Source: Arma custos (Eukaryota; Arthropoda; Insecta; Hemiptera; Pentatomidae). From it: a DNA stretch of 64,000 nt. The notes below the pieces were generated by a model. That model saw only the letters and a list, made by a program, of their open reading frames with translations. It ran no database searches and was not told where the DNA came from. The position numbers and the translations under genes were made by a program. This document shows, piece by piece, positions 1-11,795 of this stretch (the first letter of the stretch is position 1; every line of letters begins with the position of its first letter). The DNA is taken from positions 44,416,390-44,480,389 of the forward strand of contig CM073762.1 of assembly GCA_037127475.1 (NCBI GenBank), written 5' to 3'.

Positions 1-960
1 AGTTCTCAATTTCTCATATCTAAATTTCTTTCCTAATTAATTTGTTGCTTAATTATAACGTAGGTTTATTTAATACGTTTATAAAAATTTGTCAAAAATC
101 TGAGAAAAAACTTATATCTTTGAGCCTAATTCATTTGCATGGAAAAATGATTATATTAATTACAGTGATACAAACTACAGTGACGCGAGTAAAATAATAT
201 AGTTTTTTTTATGTATTCTTTATTTCCAGATCGGCTATTCCTAGCGTTATATGTTTTTTTTTTAATAATGAATTTTAAATTTTAGCATGAAGTAAAAATG
301 TGGGTTTCGTCTCATGCAACTTGTCATCTGGTTTAGAAGCATCGGTCACTTCACAGTATAACCGCACTCTATCAAAGTCAGAAGCAAACTGAAATAAATT
401 TAGTGAAGGTTATTAACAGCCGGGTGACCAATGAGGATTTGTGTGAAATGGATTTGCCACAGCCTCAACGATTTAATTTATTTTATTAATAAATTAAATA
501 AACACCAGGTAATGCCGGAAGTCCGCGTCATGGACTTTTAAAAAATCTGTCTCATAGCAAAAATCAGGTCTTGTGTGCTCGCATTTTCACGAAGCCGTAT
601 TGTTCCTCTTAGAGCAATCCATCGACTCGTCTTCTGATTCGCTTTTCCAAGATTTTGGAATATATCTCAGAAAGTTATAAAAGAAAACTTATTTATCTCA
701 TCGTAATTTGACGTACCTAGGTGATAGAATAAACATTCCTAACATTTGTTATTCAAAATTCGTTGAGCAGCCGTCTTGTGAGCATAGCATTTATTCCATT
801 ATTTGAAGAAAATATTAAAAGAAAACTTATTTTGGAGTCAAGAGGGAAACCTTTTAAACGTATATTTTAAATTTTATCATTTTTCAGCATTTACAAGATA
901 ACAGAATTTATCTCATCATAATTTGACGTTTCTATTATATAGAACGATTTTTCCACAAGT
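1..960. other. AT-rich intergenic DNA with a short local duplication
   Basis: No gene or recognisable mobile element is visible. A roughly 65-bp stretch near 675-735 (AAAGAAAACTTATTTATCTC and a following TAATTTGACGT) recurs in broken form at about 815-935, which suggests an old local duplication. Confidence 0.4.
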
Positions 961-1745
961 CCAGTGGTTTCATAGGGCTACACTGATTGCATTAGCAGGT
1001 AGCCATTCCTGCTACTGGATTCAGTGCGGCGAACCATCCACTATAAAAAATGGGTAACGAAACCACAGGCACAACCTCAAGGGTGGTTTAGGAAAGGTGC
1101 CTATCTATGTAGTTTCTTCTTATTTTATTTCCTCCTTCCTTTCTGCTTCGAGTTGTTCTACCCCAGGATCTTCATTTTCTCTGCCCCTCCCTCCCACGGG
1201 TACGTATCCCGCCCTTCCTCCCTGGAGGTGCATCAGCCCAAGTGTACTTCCGAGGAGGTAGGGGAAGCGTAGGAGACTTTGGTTCCCGGGCCAGTGACCA
1301 TTCTAGGCCTCAGGGGCTATGCCCCAAAATGGTACTACGGGAGGGTGGTGGCCGGTTTAGCCGGTCGCAGACGTAGTGGCGTGGTTAGAAGGTCGGAAGA
1401 GCAGTAATCCAGGAAACTGGTGACGGCTCGACCGGCTGGAAGCTGGATGGTGGGTAGTCCTATCTCCGTGGATTTGCGTCCGCTTGCTGGCGAGATGTGC
1501 ATGAGCGAATGAATGTGTCAAGAACTCTGGAGAAGAGAGAGTTCAGGAGTGTGCGAATCATGGGTTACGGGGAAAGACCCGAAGCCCCGAAATGAAATAA
1601 TCGCGTTCGCGGTTGTGAGATGCTATGGACACATCTTTGCTGGCATGCGGCCGCAAACACCAAAACATGATATGAGAAGTTGGTTTGCCTTGGTGTGGGA
1701 GAGGTAAGGCCGAGAGGCTAAGTATCTCTCGCATCAATAGCTGTC
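960..1745. other. GC-rich unidentified island
   Basis: Base composition rises sharply compared with both flanks, and the block ends abruptly near 1745. It contains an AGCAGG...CCTGCT hairpin near 993-1012, a GGGGC...GCCCC hairpin near 1314-1326, and two short plus-strand open frames (about 1024-1272 and 1513-1707) with no motif I recognise. The composition and abrupt edges suggest an inserted element such as the 5' region of a LINE or an LTR. No reverse transcriptase or gag motif is visible to prove it. Confidence 0.3.
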
Positions 1746-1964
1746 AGCTTAGTATCTCATATATACAATGTCCCTCCCTCCCCATCTTTGTCGTCCCCTG
1801 AAGTCTTCTCAATTACCAATCGATACACTTGCTGTTCTTCTCTTATTTTTTATATTCATGAATATGATGAAGATCAGAGGGCTCTAGTTTCCTTTGCCCA
1901 TCGACAAGTACGCTTTCACTTTTAAAAATCTCTTACTTAAAAAAGCTATTAAATACGGATAAAA

Positions 1965-2090
1965 ATGAAAAGGAGTTATTGTTTATATTACAACTCCATT
2001 TCAAGCCAAAAACTACAAGAATGATACGATTCCGGTTATCTGAAAGCAGTTAACCCTCTCTCGACATAATACGACTTATTCACCGGGGCT
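1965..2090. mobile_element. Foldback MITE (family C), partial copy
   Basis: GGAGTTATTGTTTATATTAC followed by AACTCCATTTCAAGCC is the loop and right arm of the foldback seen complete at about 47.53-47.66 kb. The downstream sequence (…AAAAACTACAAGAATGATAC) also matches. The left outer arm is missing, so this is a broken copy. Class II foldback is an inference from the hairpin structure. Confidence 0.5.
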
Positions 2091-2194
2091 CTAGATTTAA
2101 TCTGTTAACATAGATGTGCTTTATAAGATCTGCACATCACTCTGAGACTCACTCAAGCACTATTAACCTGTTAATAGGACGAAATAATTCTATT

Positions 2195-2370
2195 TAACTA
2201 TTTATATATCAAAAACCTTCGCACATGGGCACGTGCCTCCCGAAAGTTTTTTAGGTGCTGTGGAGAATCCATTATAGTACATAATTAAAGGCAAATCTCA
2301 TGATAATAATTGTTAAAATAACAGAAAGAACATGAGTGAAACTATTTGTTTTGATATCCTACTAATCCTA
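2195..2370. repeat. Fragment of the inner module of the family D inverted-repeat element
   Basis: The sequence GGGCACGTGCCTCCCGAAAG and the following TTTTTTAGGT...ATTAAAGGCAAATC...CAGAAAGAACATGAGTGAAACTA-type segment also occurs, inverted or direct, in the elements at 2371-2822, 14.55 kb and 43.67-43.82 kb. It abuts the 2371 element and probably belongs to an earlier or duplicated copy. Confidence 0.5.
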
Positions 2371-2822
2371 CTAATATTATAAATGCGAAAGTTTGTATGT
2401 TTGTCTCTCTTTCACGCAAAAACTACTGAACGGATTTGGATGAAACTTTACAGTAATGTAGGTTATACCTCAGAATAACACATAGGCTACAGCAAGAACG
2501 GATTTAGGGGGGCACGGGAGCACGTGCCCCTCCCGACAGTTTTTTAGGTACAATAGTTTCACTCATGTTTATTCTGTTATTTTAACCACTGTAATCATGC
2601 GATTTGCCTTTAATTATGAACTATAATAGATCCTCCATAGTACCTAAAAAACTATCGAGGGGGCCCGTGTCCACGTGCGCCCCCTAAATCCGCGCTTGCT
2701 ATAGCCTATGTGTCATTCTGATGTATAAACAAGATTACTGTAAAGTTTCATCAAAATCCGTCCAGTAGTTTTTGCGTGAAAGAGAGACAAACATACAAAC
2801 TTTCACATTTATAATATTAGTA
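2371..2822. mobile_element. Long inverted-repeat element (family D, MITE/Helitron-like)
   Basis: The left end, CTACTAATATTATAAATGCG, is the reverse complement of the right end at about 2797-2822. Both arms carry the TTTCACGCAAAAACTACTG motif and run about 180 bp into an inner pair of arms built on GGGGGCACGGG...CACGTG...CCCCCTAAAT, leaving a loop of about 90 bp. The outer motif is a very common arthropod dispersed repeat. Whether it is a Helitron derivative or a TIR transposon remnant cannot be settled here. The inner GC-rich arms look like a second, nested foldback. No coding capacity is visible. Confidence 0.65.
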
Positions 2823-3500
2823 AGATTTATTTATTGCCTAATGGCCAAGGAAGATCTTGCAAAGCATTAAGACGTCGTTTTTTCCATACTTCGTTCATCT
2901 TTTCTACATGAATTACTTTTCTATCCGCCCATTTTGTTCCTGGTAACTTCATTGTTCCCTTTTCTGACATTACTATCCACTTGTTTCCAAACATGGGTTT
3001 TTGTCAAAAACAGGACTTCGTTCTATTTTCTCTTTTTCAAAATCTATTTTTACTTGAGGCTAAGAAGATATTAAACAACTATATATATAAAGCACCCATG
3101 CTTTGACTTATTGTTAAGTGACTTTGGATTATAATGGACAAGAGGCTAGTATAAAAGCGATGGAGGACGATCAGTTAATATCAATCTTGGCCCGGCAAGC
3201 GAGAGGACACTGGGACCTGCTTGAGATAGCTAGCTCCATCCATCATCCCCTTCCGCCTTTCCGCCTCTCAAATATCTTATTTGTCATCGTAGCCTATGCT
3301 TCCTATATCTCATGCTTATGTATTTCATTATATACTGCACAGATTTCCTTGTTAAATAGATTAACGATAATTAAAATGAATAATACAATATTTTCAATAA
3401 GAAGAATCTACAATAAAAAGAATCTAACGCATAAAAAGACTACAACATGGAGATGAACCCTATAATTTTGAACGGGATGTAGACAACATGTCTCCCTATA
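2823..3500. other. Unique AT-rich DNA
   Basis: I see nothing beyond a chance 112-codon plus-strand frame (about 3118-3456). It has no recognisable domain and its codon content follows the local AT bias. Confidence 0.4.
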
Positions 3501-3502
3501 CT

Positions 3503-3725
3503 AGAAAAATGACTGAAATTAGATAGAAGGATCCTGAGGAAAAGCTATGGACCCATGAAAACTCAGTAAAGCTACAGGTTAAGATCCAACCAGGAAATAT
3601 ACTGGGAGATGAAAGGTCTGGAAGCCGAAACAAGAATGAAACTAAACAAGAAGGTCTGTGACAAAATCCGTGAATACAACCGCGTAGGGGAGTGTGTAAA
3701 ATAAATAAAAGAGGAAGCATACAAA
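3503..3725 (+). mobile_element. LINE reverse-transcriptase C-terminal relic
   Basis: A plus-strand frame reads LDRRILRKSYGPMKTQ, a stop, then SYRLRSNQEIYWEMKGLEAE. This matches the known non-LTR retrotransposon pattern R(K)ILRKI(Y/L)GP...(Y/W)RLRSNxEIYEEM that follows the RT thumb. The segment is 5'-truncated, has an internal stop and continues weakly to about 3945 without recognisable motifs. It is a dead fragment. The clade is uncertain (RTE/CR1-like). Confidence 0.5.
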
Positions 3726-3964
3726 TTTAAAAGTTACAGACAACAACTTTCTAGATAAAGGAAAATATGGACGAAAATAACAGAAATGTAAGAAGAATTT
3801 AGCTACTACTACTAAAGGAAAACGGAAGGGTTCTGCCTAGTCCGAAGAAAGAAAGCAACAGAACTCAGAAAGTATGAGAAAATACTGGAAGAAGAGAAAG
3901 ATGAAAATGAGAAAGGAAAAGTAATGATATTCGCCTAGTCTTAAAAAGCCGGCACGTGAAAAAA

Positions 3965-4232
3965 AAATACATCACATGTGGACTAGTGGATTGCAGAACA
4001 ACCTACTGTGCTCAAGTTAGTAGGTTCGCTGACCACCTTATGGCCTTAGGATTTGTTAAAGTTAGTTATACCGTCCTTCGGAAGGGACGTAAAATGGGGA
4101 TCCTTAGTCTGTACCATGTCAGGTACCAGTTAAAGATACCTATCCTTTCGGAAAATGCGAAATTTCGGACTCCCACTGTAGCATCGTCCTATTAGCCATA
4201 GCAGCATAAAGTGACGTTACATGAATAAACAT
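3965..4232 (+). mobile_element. SINE-B, near full length
   Basis: The copy aligns with the reference SINE-B at 31956-32250: a tRNA-like head (GTGGACTAGTGGATTGC...GGTTCGCTGACC), the conserved core CGTCCTTCGGAAGGGACGT, GGTACCAGTTAAAGATACCT and the 3' end TAGCCATAGCAGCATAAAGT followed by GACGTTACATGAATAAAC. The head is degenerate at the B box. It is presumably a Pol III-transcribed retroposon in origin and is now fossil. Confidence 0.75.
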
Positions 4233-5040
4233 TAACTTATGGATTATCATTGGCCAATCATTGATGATTTTAAAAGTTTCCCAATATTGGTAAATAGCCA
4301 CTCTACATCTTCATCTCCAAAAACATATAACGCTAATCGACAAATTTTAATTCCAAACTAACTGTTTCAGACTCAAAATATTTCGACTTATACATATCTG
4401 ATGAGGGAAACAGTAACGGAACACGTAAATATGACCAAAAAAAGGTGAAAAAAATATGATAACAAAGTAGAATTAAAGGACAGGTAGCGGTAAAGGACGC
4501 CCCATGGGAAATAGGGCCCGGCCCGCCCAGCGTTTAATCACCGACAGGACCCTAGTGCTTATGAATAAAGCTGCTTAATTAGGCCTCCCTTCTGCCATAG
4601 TACACGGTAGGGTTGGAGGGGGGGGTAGTCTGTAATACTATATCACGATCTATTATACTATCCGGGAATAACTACTTCAATCCATGGATTACTGCCCTTT
4701 GAAGGGGAAATGAGTCTATGGAACTACCCAATGATGGAAGTTGATGTAAAGAGATCATAGGTAAGGATCGGTAAAGTAATCTCACCCTTATCTTTTAGGC
4801 TACAGCGATTTTATTGATTAAGTCGTCAGTTATCTTAAGCAAGCAGGTTATTTATCTAAATACATAAAGTATGCTTTAGGTCAACTTCATCCATCTATAT
4901 GTTTGAGTTAAGAGACCAGCTGCACATCACCTAATATGCACCTGCACCGATTTCCAAGTAATCCTGAGTCAGCATTCTTTAACCTATATATCCCCGCCCC
5001 TCACCCCCTTTTCACACATATGTCGGTCATGTCATAGTTC
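4233..5040. other. Unique DNA, no feature recognised
   Basis: Moderately GC-richer than average around 4490-4640 (a GGGCCCGGCCCGCC run and a G8 run). I see no gene, tRNA-like motif or repeat shared with the rest of the window. Confidence 0.35.
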
Positions 5041-5042
5041 TT

Positions 5043-5140
5043 TGGTATTATAAATGCGAAAGTTTGTTTGCATGTTTGCTACTCTTTCATGCAAAAACTT
5101 CTGAACGGATTTGGATGACTCTTTACAGCAATGTGCTGTA
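5043..5140 (+). mobile_element. Family D end fragment
   Basis: TATTATAAATGCGAAAGTTT, then CTCTTTCATGCAAAAACTTC and TGAACGGATTTGGATGA, match the outer arm of the element at 2371-2822. Only one arm is present, so it is a truncated copy. Confidence 0.6.
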
Positions 5141-6420
5141 CTTGACTATTCCAGTGATTTTTTTTTTCCTCCACCAATGAAAGTTATTAATTTCGCAAGA
5201 TTATTTTTTTTTTTTATATCTGATAAATAGGAAACGGCAGGTGAGGTCGTAAGGGACACAGCAGGAGATCGCCACAAGAGCATTGGGAAAACGTAGTCTT
5301 AAACTGCCATCTGGTCATAGCTCAGCTATGACCTGACGCGTTTTCTCAAGTTGGATCACCAGGAGAAGAAGATGAAGAGACAGCTGATCTAGTTAAACTG
5401 TATACACCAATAAAGAAAGGAATAAGTGCTCTAAGGTAGTACTCCCTATTATTCCTATCAGGCCACAAAACCAGTTTTAGGTTAGCAAATTTCAGATGTT
5501 GTGCTTCTCAATAATTGGACAGTTTGACTAAATCATTGTTTAAATTATGCAGAGTGAAGTGCACTCCTACAATCAATCTTCCCTGCTTTATCAAACGCAG
5601 AAGAAAATATTTGCCTTACCGCATGATACTGCAAAGATCTTATTTCCAATTTTAAATCATGTATACAATTTCTTTGTGCTTTCTGGCAATTAGCAGTACA
5701 GTAGCCGAATTAGCAGTACTCTGTTCCTTGTGTGGTTGATCCATGAGATCGGTAAAATACGTCGGTACGCCCGCATCTCAAATGCTATTACTTTCTACAT
5801 CAGTGATTCCGTCATTGTGTATGCTTCCGGGCCATACATCAGTACATGGATGCTGCTGTTTATTCATTAGCATATCTTATGTTGATAATATCCGCATTAA
5901 ACTTGATTCCGATTTAAAAGTCTCTTTTTAAATATTTACTCAGAATATATGTTAAAGATGAGAGGGATAAGATATGTGACACTCCTTGTGAGACACCTTA
6001 ATATACTGATTCTTACTTTTGCTGTCAGTCCAAAATATTCTGTATGCTCACAAAAATGTAAACATATATGTATTTCTGCTTTAAGAGGGATTTTAATAAG
6101 TATTTCATGATTACATTGACACATATCAATATAATCAATGGGGATCAAATAATAAACTGTAGACAAGAAAACAAAAATACACATTTTTTTTTTAACGTTT
6201 TATGTAATGTATTCAAGAAAAATATTTTATATACTATTATAATATTTCTTGATTTCTACAACCAATATAAGACAAGTTGTGGCTATTGATTAATGATAAT
6301 GATTAGACGAACTTTTTTTTAAAGAATGTCAATAATCTAATTCTAAACTACATTTTATTCAAAACTACCGCATTATTAAATTATTAAAAATAAATTAATA
6401 ATAAGGAAACTTTTTTTTGG
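5141..6420. other. Unique DNA with one possible degraded LINE tail
   Basis: The 5225-5400 stretch is purine-rich and ends in a GAGAAGAAGATGAAGAGAC-type run resembling LINE 3' tails, but no RT motif can be read. The rest is AT-rich with no supported feature. Short open frames at 5743-6289 on both strands look like chance. Confidence 0.3.
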
Positions 6421-6600
6421 AATGAAGTTTGTTACAGCGACCCTTATCGGACCAGCCAACCGACCAATATTTGTTAGGAAAAATGGCCTCTCACCAGCCT
6501 CATAAATCTGTCGACCGAAGTGGAGGAGGGGTTGGTGCTCCTGAAGGAAAAATCAAATTTAGAATGATTTCTTAGGTCCGGTGTGCCTCAAAGTTTCCAC
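6421..6600 (+). repeat. Fragment related to the 11.1-kb open segment
   Basis: GGAGGAGGGGTTGGTGCTCC then TGAAGGAAAAATCAAATTT (translating roughly GGGVGAPEGKIKF) resembles the minus-strand segment at 11.1-11.2 kb (GGVRAPEGHIKFRRG). The shared stretch is only about 45 bp, so homology is tentative. Confidence 0.3.
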
Positions 6601-9288
6601 TCCACTATCCTCGTCTCAAACTTAGGCAATTAATAAAGTAAAAGAAATAATTAATTTTTATACAAGGCACACAAAAGAAAATGTTAAATCACTCAAGAAC
6701 TCCGAAAATTATACACAATTGTAAATAGTCAGGTAATTTATAAGCATCAGTAAATGAAGTTATGAATAAACTTTATTACTTTTTAGGATTCTTGAATTGA
6801 AAAATTATTTATATGATATGGGTTCATAGCTTAGTTTAAGATCAGTATTATTACGATACTCAAAATTCCCTCCTACTATATATGTATATATATATAATAT
6901 GGTGTATAAAAAAAATTGGCCGCTTTATCACTTTTTATCAGTTTTCCAATTTTTATTATAAAAAGCATTAATATTTATTAGCAAGTCTACTAATTATATT
7001 TTTGTCAAATATCAAAATTTCCATAATAATATAAAAATTCCAAAATATATGCTAGGTAAAGTAATTACGGTATTTTTTTTGTATACACTTAATTATATAT
7101 AATATATACATCAAGTATAGTAATATACCGAATAGATTATAAAACGTAAAATAAATGTTAGAAGATAAGAAAAGTGTAGAGTAGTGAATATGAGATCCTA
7201 TAGTCATTTTTCCATAGTTGTTATGACTATTGATTTGCTAAATTATTGTTTGAGCCATATAAATTACATATAATGAATCAATAAAAACGTTAATCATTAA
7301 AACCTCTATTTGTTAACTATGCTAATCATATTAAATGTAATATTGAAAGAAAATATTGCTGCTACAAATAAATTAATATTATATTTTAATTTTAACTAAT
7401 CTATCAAATTAAATTAACTCTTATTAATACTATGCTATAAGAACGCTATTTTAAATCGAGTTATAGCATCAATAAATTAAGATTTTATCTTTAGAAGAAA
7501 CCATTATTCCAGTCTAACCACTAAGCAAAACAAATCAATATCTCAACCCCAAATATCAAACATATATTTAACATAAACAACTGATAATGGCTCGCAATAA
7601 CTCAAGTATAACTGACGAATAATAAAATCCAAATTAAAATTGGAAATTGATACGAATTCCTCAAAACATTAACCTATAACAGAAAAACCTGTTTCATTAG
7701 AATCCTAGGAGCTGATTTTAATCAAACAATAAAATGTATGTTGCAATTTTAAAGAGTCCAATAAGCTGTATATTTCTTAATACTAGTCCCAATAATTTAT
7801 TTTTTCTGAGAAAAAAAATATTAAATTTTTCTGAGAAAGAATAAAATTAGCATTTAAGTTTATACTATTTTTCTTTATTATTTATAATGTTTCGGAAAAT
7901 TCTTATCTTGTGTATGCAATATGTACTGAATATTTTATTTTGTTATATTCCTAAAATATTCTGCCAGGTGAATATTTTTTTTAAATTTAATTAATAATTG
8001 CAACAAATACTACTATTATAGAAATACTATTATAATACTTATTTATAGAAATCAGCACTATAATGCTAATTCTTTTACCCGTTGTAAGACGGAGACAAGA
8101 CGGCAGTAAGGTTCGCTGGTTAGAGTAAGAGAATGAAAGCAAGCTACTCTGCATGGCCGCTGCCAAACTTTTAGCAACTCAAGACCATATATCAGTTAAA
8201 CTTGTCAAAACTGTAAAAGGAAAATTAAATTACACCTATTTCCATCCTTCGGCCCCCGGATAGTATATCTTTTGATAATTACTGTATTCAATTAATCCTT
8301 TATTAGCTTTATGGGAATTTATTATCCCTCCTCTCGGGTTATACAATGCATATATCTATATATCCATACTATATAATTATTTTTTATTATTCCTTTTATT
8401 AGTTTTTATTAGGTAACAATTAAATTAAAATAATTAAGTTTGATAAAGTAATTAATATGAATAAATATTATACAGGAATTCTGTATAAAATATTTTAATA
8501 GTTTGTTTACCAATTTAATAACTTATTTTTACTAAGACAAACAGTAATGTATTTTGAATACTAATTTGTTTGTTTATATTATAGCAATGATTTTTCGTAT
8601 TTATGCAATATTTACTAACTGTAGTAAAGTGTATCCACTTAATGTATTGCAAGTATGTATATACTATAAGTTGAGCATTTATAAAAATGAGCAATTAATT
8701 TTAGACATTTTTTTTAGTTTTGGCTCTGCGATAGTCTGTCAGTCAGGACAAACTCTTTTATATATCTATAGACTATGCAGAATTACAATAAGATTTTGTA
8801 GAAAAAATATAGCTAATAATAATTACTACAACTATATAAACACTTATAGAAACATTTAATGAAAAAAAGGACAGTAGGATGTGCATTCATAATCAACGTT
8901 TAAGATAGAATTTCAATCTTTATGTTATACCGAAGCCGGCAAAGAACAACTAAAACTTTAAACATCATTAAACTAAACTGGTGAATCTAAAAAACACGAT
9001 CCATTGGGTTACTTCTTTTCCTTGCGTAACCAAACCACCAAAACGTAACTACTCTTTATACGGGAGCAATGACCACCATTACTTTTAAAGCTCATAAATA
9101 AGAAAATCTACGGATTTTAATCTATCAATATATCGAATAACACAAACTGCATTCATCATAATATACTTACTCTTTTTATTAGAATTTCAACAGAAGCAGT
9201 CTATATTGTAAGATTTGCGATATAAATATTTTACAGGAACATTGGTCTATTTTCCTTCCTACATATCTATGGTTTTACTATTATTATT
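6601..9288. other. AT desert
   Basis: Extremely AT-rich with frequent homopolymer T/A runs. A small GC-richer patch at 8080-8270 has no recognisable content. The 101-codon frame at 8554-8859 has only the residue bias expected of AT-rich DNA and no domain, so it is not called. Confidence 0.5.
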
Positions 9289-9530
9289 GGGGAGCGGGAT
9301 AGTTCATTGGTAGAGCCTTTAGTTGCTGTGCTGGAGGTCCCGGGTTCAAATCCGGCTGTGGCTGATAACTTATAATCTCTTAACAGCCTGGGATGGAACC
9401 TGTGGGATCTGGAAATACTCCTAGGGTTCACTTAGCCTCTATAAAGTAGATGCCCTAAATTAAAGCCTGACGGTTGAGCGTGATTCAGAACAAATGCTTC
9501 CACGAACTGAATCTAAGATTTTTTTACGGT
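9289..9530 (+). mobile_element. SINE-A (tRNA-derived), 3'-truncated
   Basis: The tRNA-like head reads TTGGTAGAGCC...GGGTTCAAATCCGGCTGTGG, giving A-box-like and near-perfect B-box sequence. It is followed by the family body (CTGTGGGATCTGG, TCTATAAAGTAGATGCC, GACGGTTGAGCGTGATT). The last ~70 nt of the family consensus (ACAGTACAGTCTCTACC...GGTACAGG) are missing. Confidence 0.8.
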
Positions 9531-10000
9531 TTGAAGTGCTAAAGTTTTTAAATTATTATTATTATAATCGCTGGAAAACCTGAAAAAACTTAAGTTTCTT
9601 ACGCTCCACGGTTCTCTATTTCCCAGTCCTTCCTTATTTATGGACTAGAAAGATGACTTGTATACCATACAGAAGATGAGAATTCCTTGTTGGAGGGAAA
9701 TATGCGAAAGGAGGGAGTGGATATGGTGAGATAGATGTTGTGGAAGTAATGTCGGATGAGACAGTAGGAGTCACAGCTGTGTCTGGATTAAATGTTGCCG
9801 TTGTGGTTCCTCACGGTCGGCCGCGCTCAGTCTGTCCCATCCTCATCTGCTACAATTTCAGCTCTTACCATTATAGCAATCTTAATGTAATATAAACTCA
9901 TAATGTTAAATTATTTATTAATAATGTTAAATCTTGTGAAAAAATAAAACATCACCAGTGCCGTTCTGCCACTGCTGCTGTTGAGCAAAGATGTATAAAT

Positions 10001-10180
10001 CCTGTGGGACGTATAGACCAGCCTGGGGTTTACCCAGGCTCTATCAAGTTGATAACATTGATTTGAGGAAATACCTAGCAGTTGAGGGTGATAGTAAAAA
10101 AGTCACATACCCTGCACAGCTGTTGCCATAGAAACAGTACAGTATCTACCATTTACTTAGCTCTGGACCCTTCATGGAAT
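10001..10180 (+). mobile_element. SINE-A, 5'-truncated
   Basis: Begins in the body (CCTGTGGGACGTATAGACC), keeps GCAGTTGAGGGTGATAG, CCTGCACAGC and the 3' region ACAGTACAGTATCTACCATT...CTGGACCCTTCATGG. No tRNA-like head is present. Confidence 0.7.
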
Positions 10181-10662
10181 AATTGTATGATGTAATTATA
10201 TTACAGAATTATTATTCTATTATATAATTATTCGATTGTGTATATTCTTATGAAAGCCGAGCATCCAAATTAAAATCAATCCGATGATTCCACGGCTTGA
10301 TTACAATTACTCGTTTAAATTAATTTCCTGCTCTAATGAAAGCATTCGTGTGTAAGTGGACATTTTGAATATGAAACAGGGATTAGGAACCAACGAAGAA
10401 GTTTCAAATAACCGCAGGCTGTCATGTAGTCAATATTGAGAACCACATATAAAGAACATACAAGAACTAAGTCTAAACACGTAGAGCTAGCAATGTAGAT
10501 ATTTACAACTCAACCCTATAGTTGAATATGCATAAGTCTATTTGTACGATAGCATAGCAACGCGAGGAAAATCTAACGAGTATGCTGTTGGGACGCATTT
10601 ACCGTTTCATACGCCTCAAGTTTTATTATTAATAAAATTCAAAGGAAAGAATAAAAACAGGC

Positions 10663-10953
10663 TTTATTGTTGGAAAAGGGGGGAGAGTGGGTCAGTGGTA
10701 CAGCACTGTGTTGCCATGACGAAAGTTCTGGGTTCAAATCCAGCTGGCAGACTTTTAGTTAATCTGTTATACAGAGACCCCGACTCTATAAAGTGGGTAC
10801 CAAAAGTAAGGGGGAAACCAGGCGGTTGAGCGTGATTTCGAACAAATTACCTCCATGCACAGCAGTTCTCTAAGAAACAGTACAGTCTCTACCATGCACT
10901 GAACCCTAGACCCTTCATGGGTTGTAGTGGTACAGGTTTCATTGTCGGAAGAG
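10663..10953 (+). mobile_element. SINE-A, full length with likely target duplication
   Basis: The head GTGGGTCAGTGGTACAGCAC...GGGTTCAAATCCAGCTGGC is tRNA-like (A and B boxes). The body has CTCTATAAAGTGGGTACC and GGCGGTTGAGCGTGATTTC, and the 3' end is GGTTGTAGTGGTACAGG. The flanks TTTATTGTTGGAAAAG (10663-10678) and TTTCATTGTCGGAAGAG (10937-10953) look like a diverged target-site duplication, which fixes the element at about 10679-10936. Confidence 0.8.
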
Positions 10954-11003
10954 AAAAACTAGTGTTGTTAACGAATCAGACAATTACGAAAAACTAATGT
11001 ACG

Positions 11004-11222
11004 TTACGAATAAGGAAGAACCCATAGCTTAAATACTTGATCGAAGGAACACTGATGAGCGGACGAGAGTGATTGATAACTTTCTAAAAGATGCACAGTT
11101 TTCTCATCGGATAGAAGGACAAGACTTCGGCAATCCCGATAATTTACAACTCCCCGGCCTCTTCGAAATTTAATGTGACCTTCCGGGGCTCGGACCCCTC
11201 CCCGCTGAATAAGGCATGGCAT
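11004..11222 (-). other. GC-rich open segment, possible coding relic
   Basis: A 72-codon minus-strand frame without stops in a GC-richer patch reads GGVRAPEGHIKFRRGRGVVN and further on LLSDEKTVHLLESYQSLSSA. I do not recognise the protein. A related short stretch occurs at 6.5 kb, so this may be a piece of an interspersed element rather than a host exon. No splice sites or start decide the boundaries. Confidence 0.25.
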
Positions 11223-11500
11223 CCTTCAAGGATCGCTATTAGGCCCGCCTTCATTTTATACATTGTTGTAATTTAGGACCCCATCCCGTTTCCTTCCGCT
11301 GGTATCGTTCGATTTAAAAGGGCATGTACTTTAAATCGATGCAGTGTACAATAAAATACCAATGACAGTTATTTGCAACGCAAAGCCAAGTAACAACAAA
11401 CAAACGGGGTAGGATGTACGGATATCATCATTCGGAAGATAATACATTTTAAATGATTTTGATTATCATTAATTCATAATAAAATTTAAAAGATGTATAA

Positions 11501-11795
11501 GGAGCGGAGTGGCTCAATGGGACATCCCTGAGTTGCTATGCCAAAAATTCTTGCTCAAATCCCGCTGCTGGCAAGATTTTGTCAGAAGCCGGAGATGGAT
11601 TCCATGGGATCTAGGACCCTCCTGGGGCTCACCCTGCCACTATAAAGTGGGTAACCAAAATAAGTGAAAAATCTGGCGGCTGAGTGTGACCTAAGACAAA
11701 TTACCACCCTGCACAACCGTTGTCCATGAAACAGTTCTCTACCATGTACGGAACCCCAGACCCGTACACAGGTAGTAATGGTACAGCTTTTTTTT
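11501..11795 (+). mobile_element. SINE-A, full length with T-rich tail
   Basis: Runs from GGAGCGGAGTGGCTCAATGG through a degraded B box (TGCTCAAATCCCGCTGCTGG), CTATAAAGTGGGTAACC and GCGGCTGAGTGTGACC to GTAATGGTACAGC followed by eight T residues (11788-11795). A T-rich end in the sense strand is shared with several minus-strand copies, where it appears as an A run before the element. Confidence 0.8.

Noticed and set aside
1555..1600. rRNA-like string (GGGGAAAGACCCGAAGCCCC)
   Set aside because: Short resemblance to a large-subunit rRNA motif with no matching flanks.
3118..3456. 112-codon plus-strand frame
   Set aside because: No recognisable domain; hydrophobic and Lys/Asn tail as expected by chance.
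8554..8859. 101-codon plus-strand frame
   Set aside because: Residues (Ile, Asn, Tyr, Phe) reflect AT-rich DNA; no domain, no start context, no splice signals.
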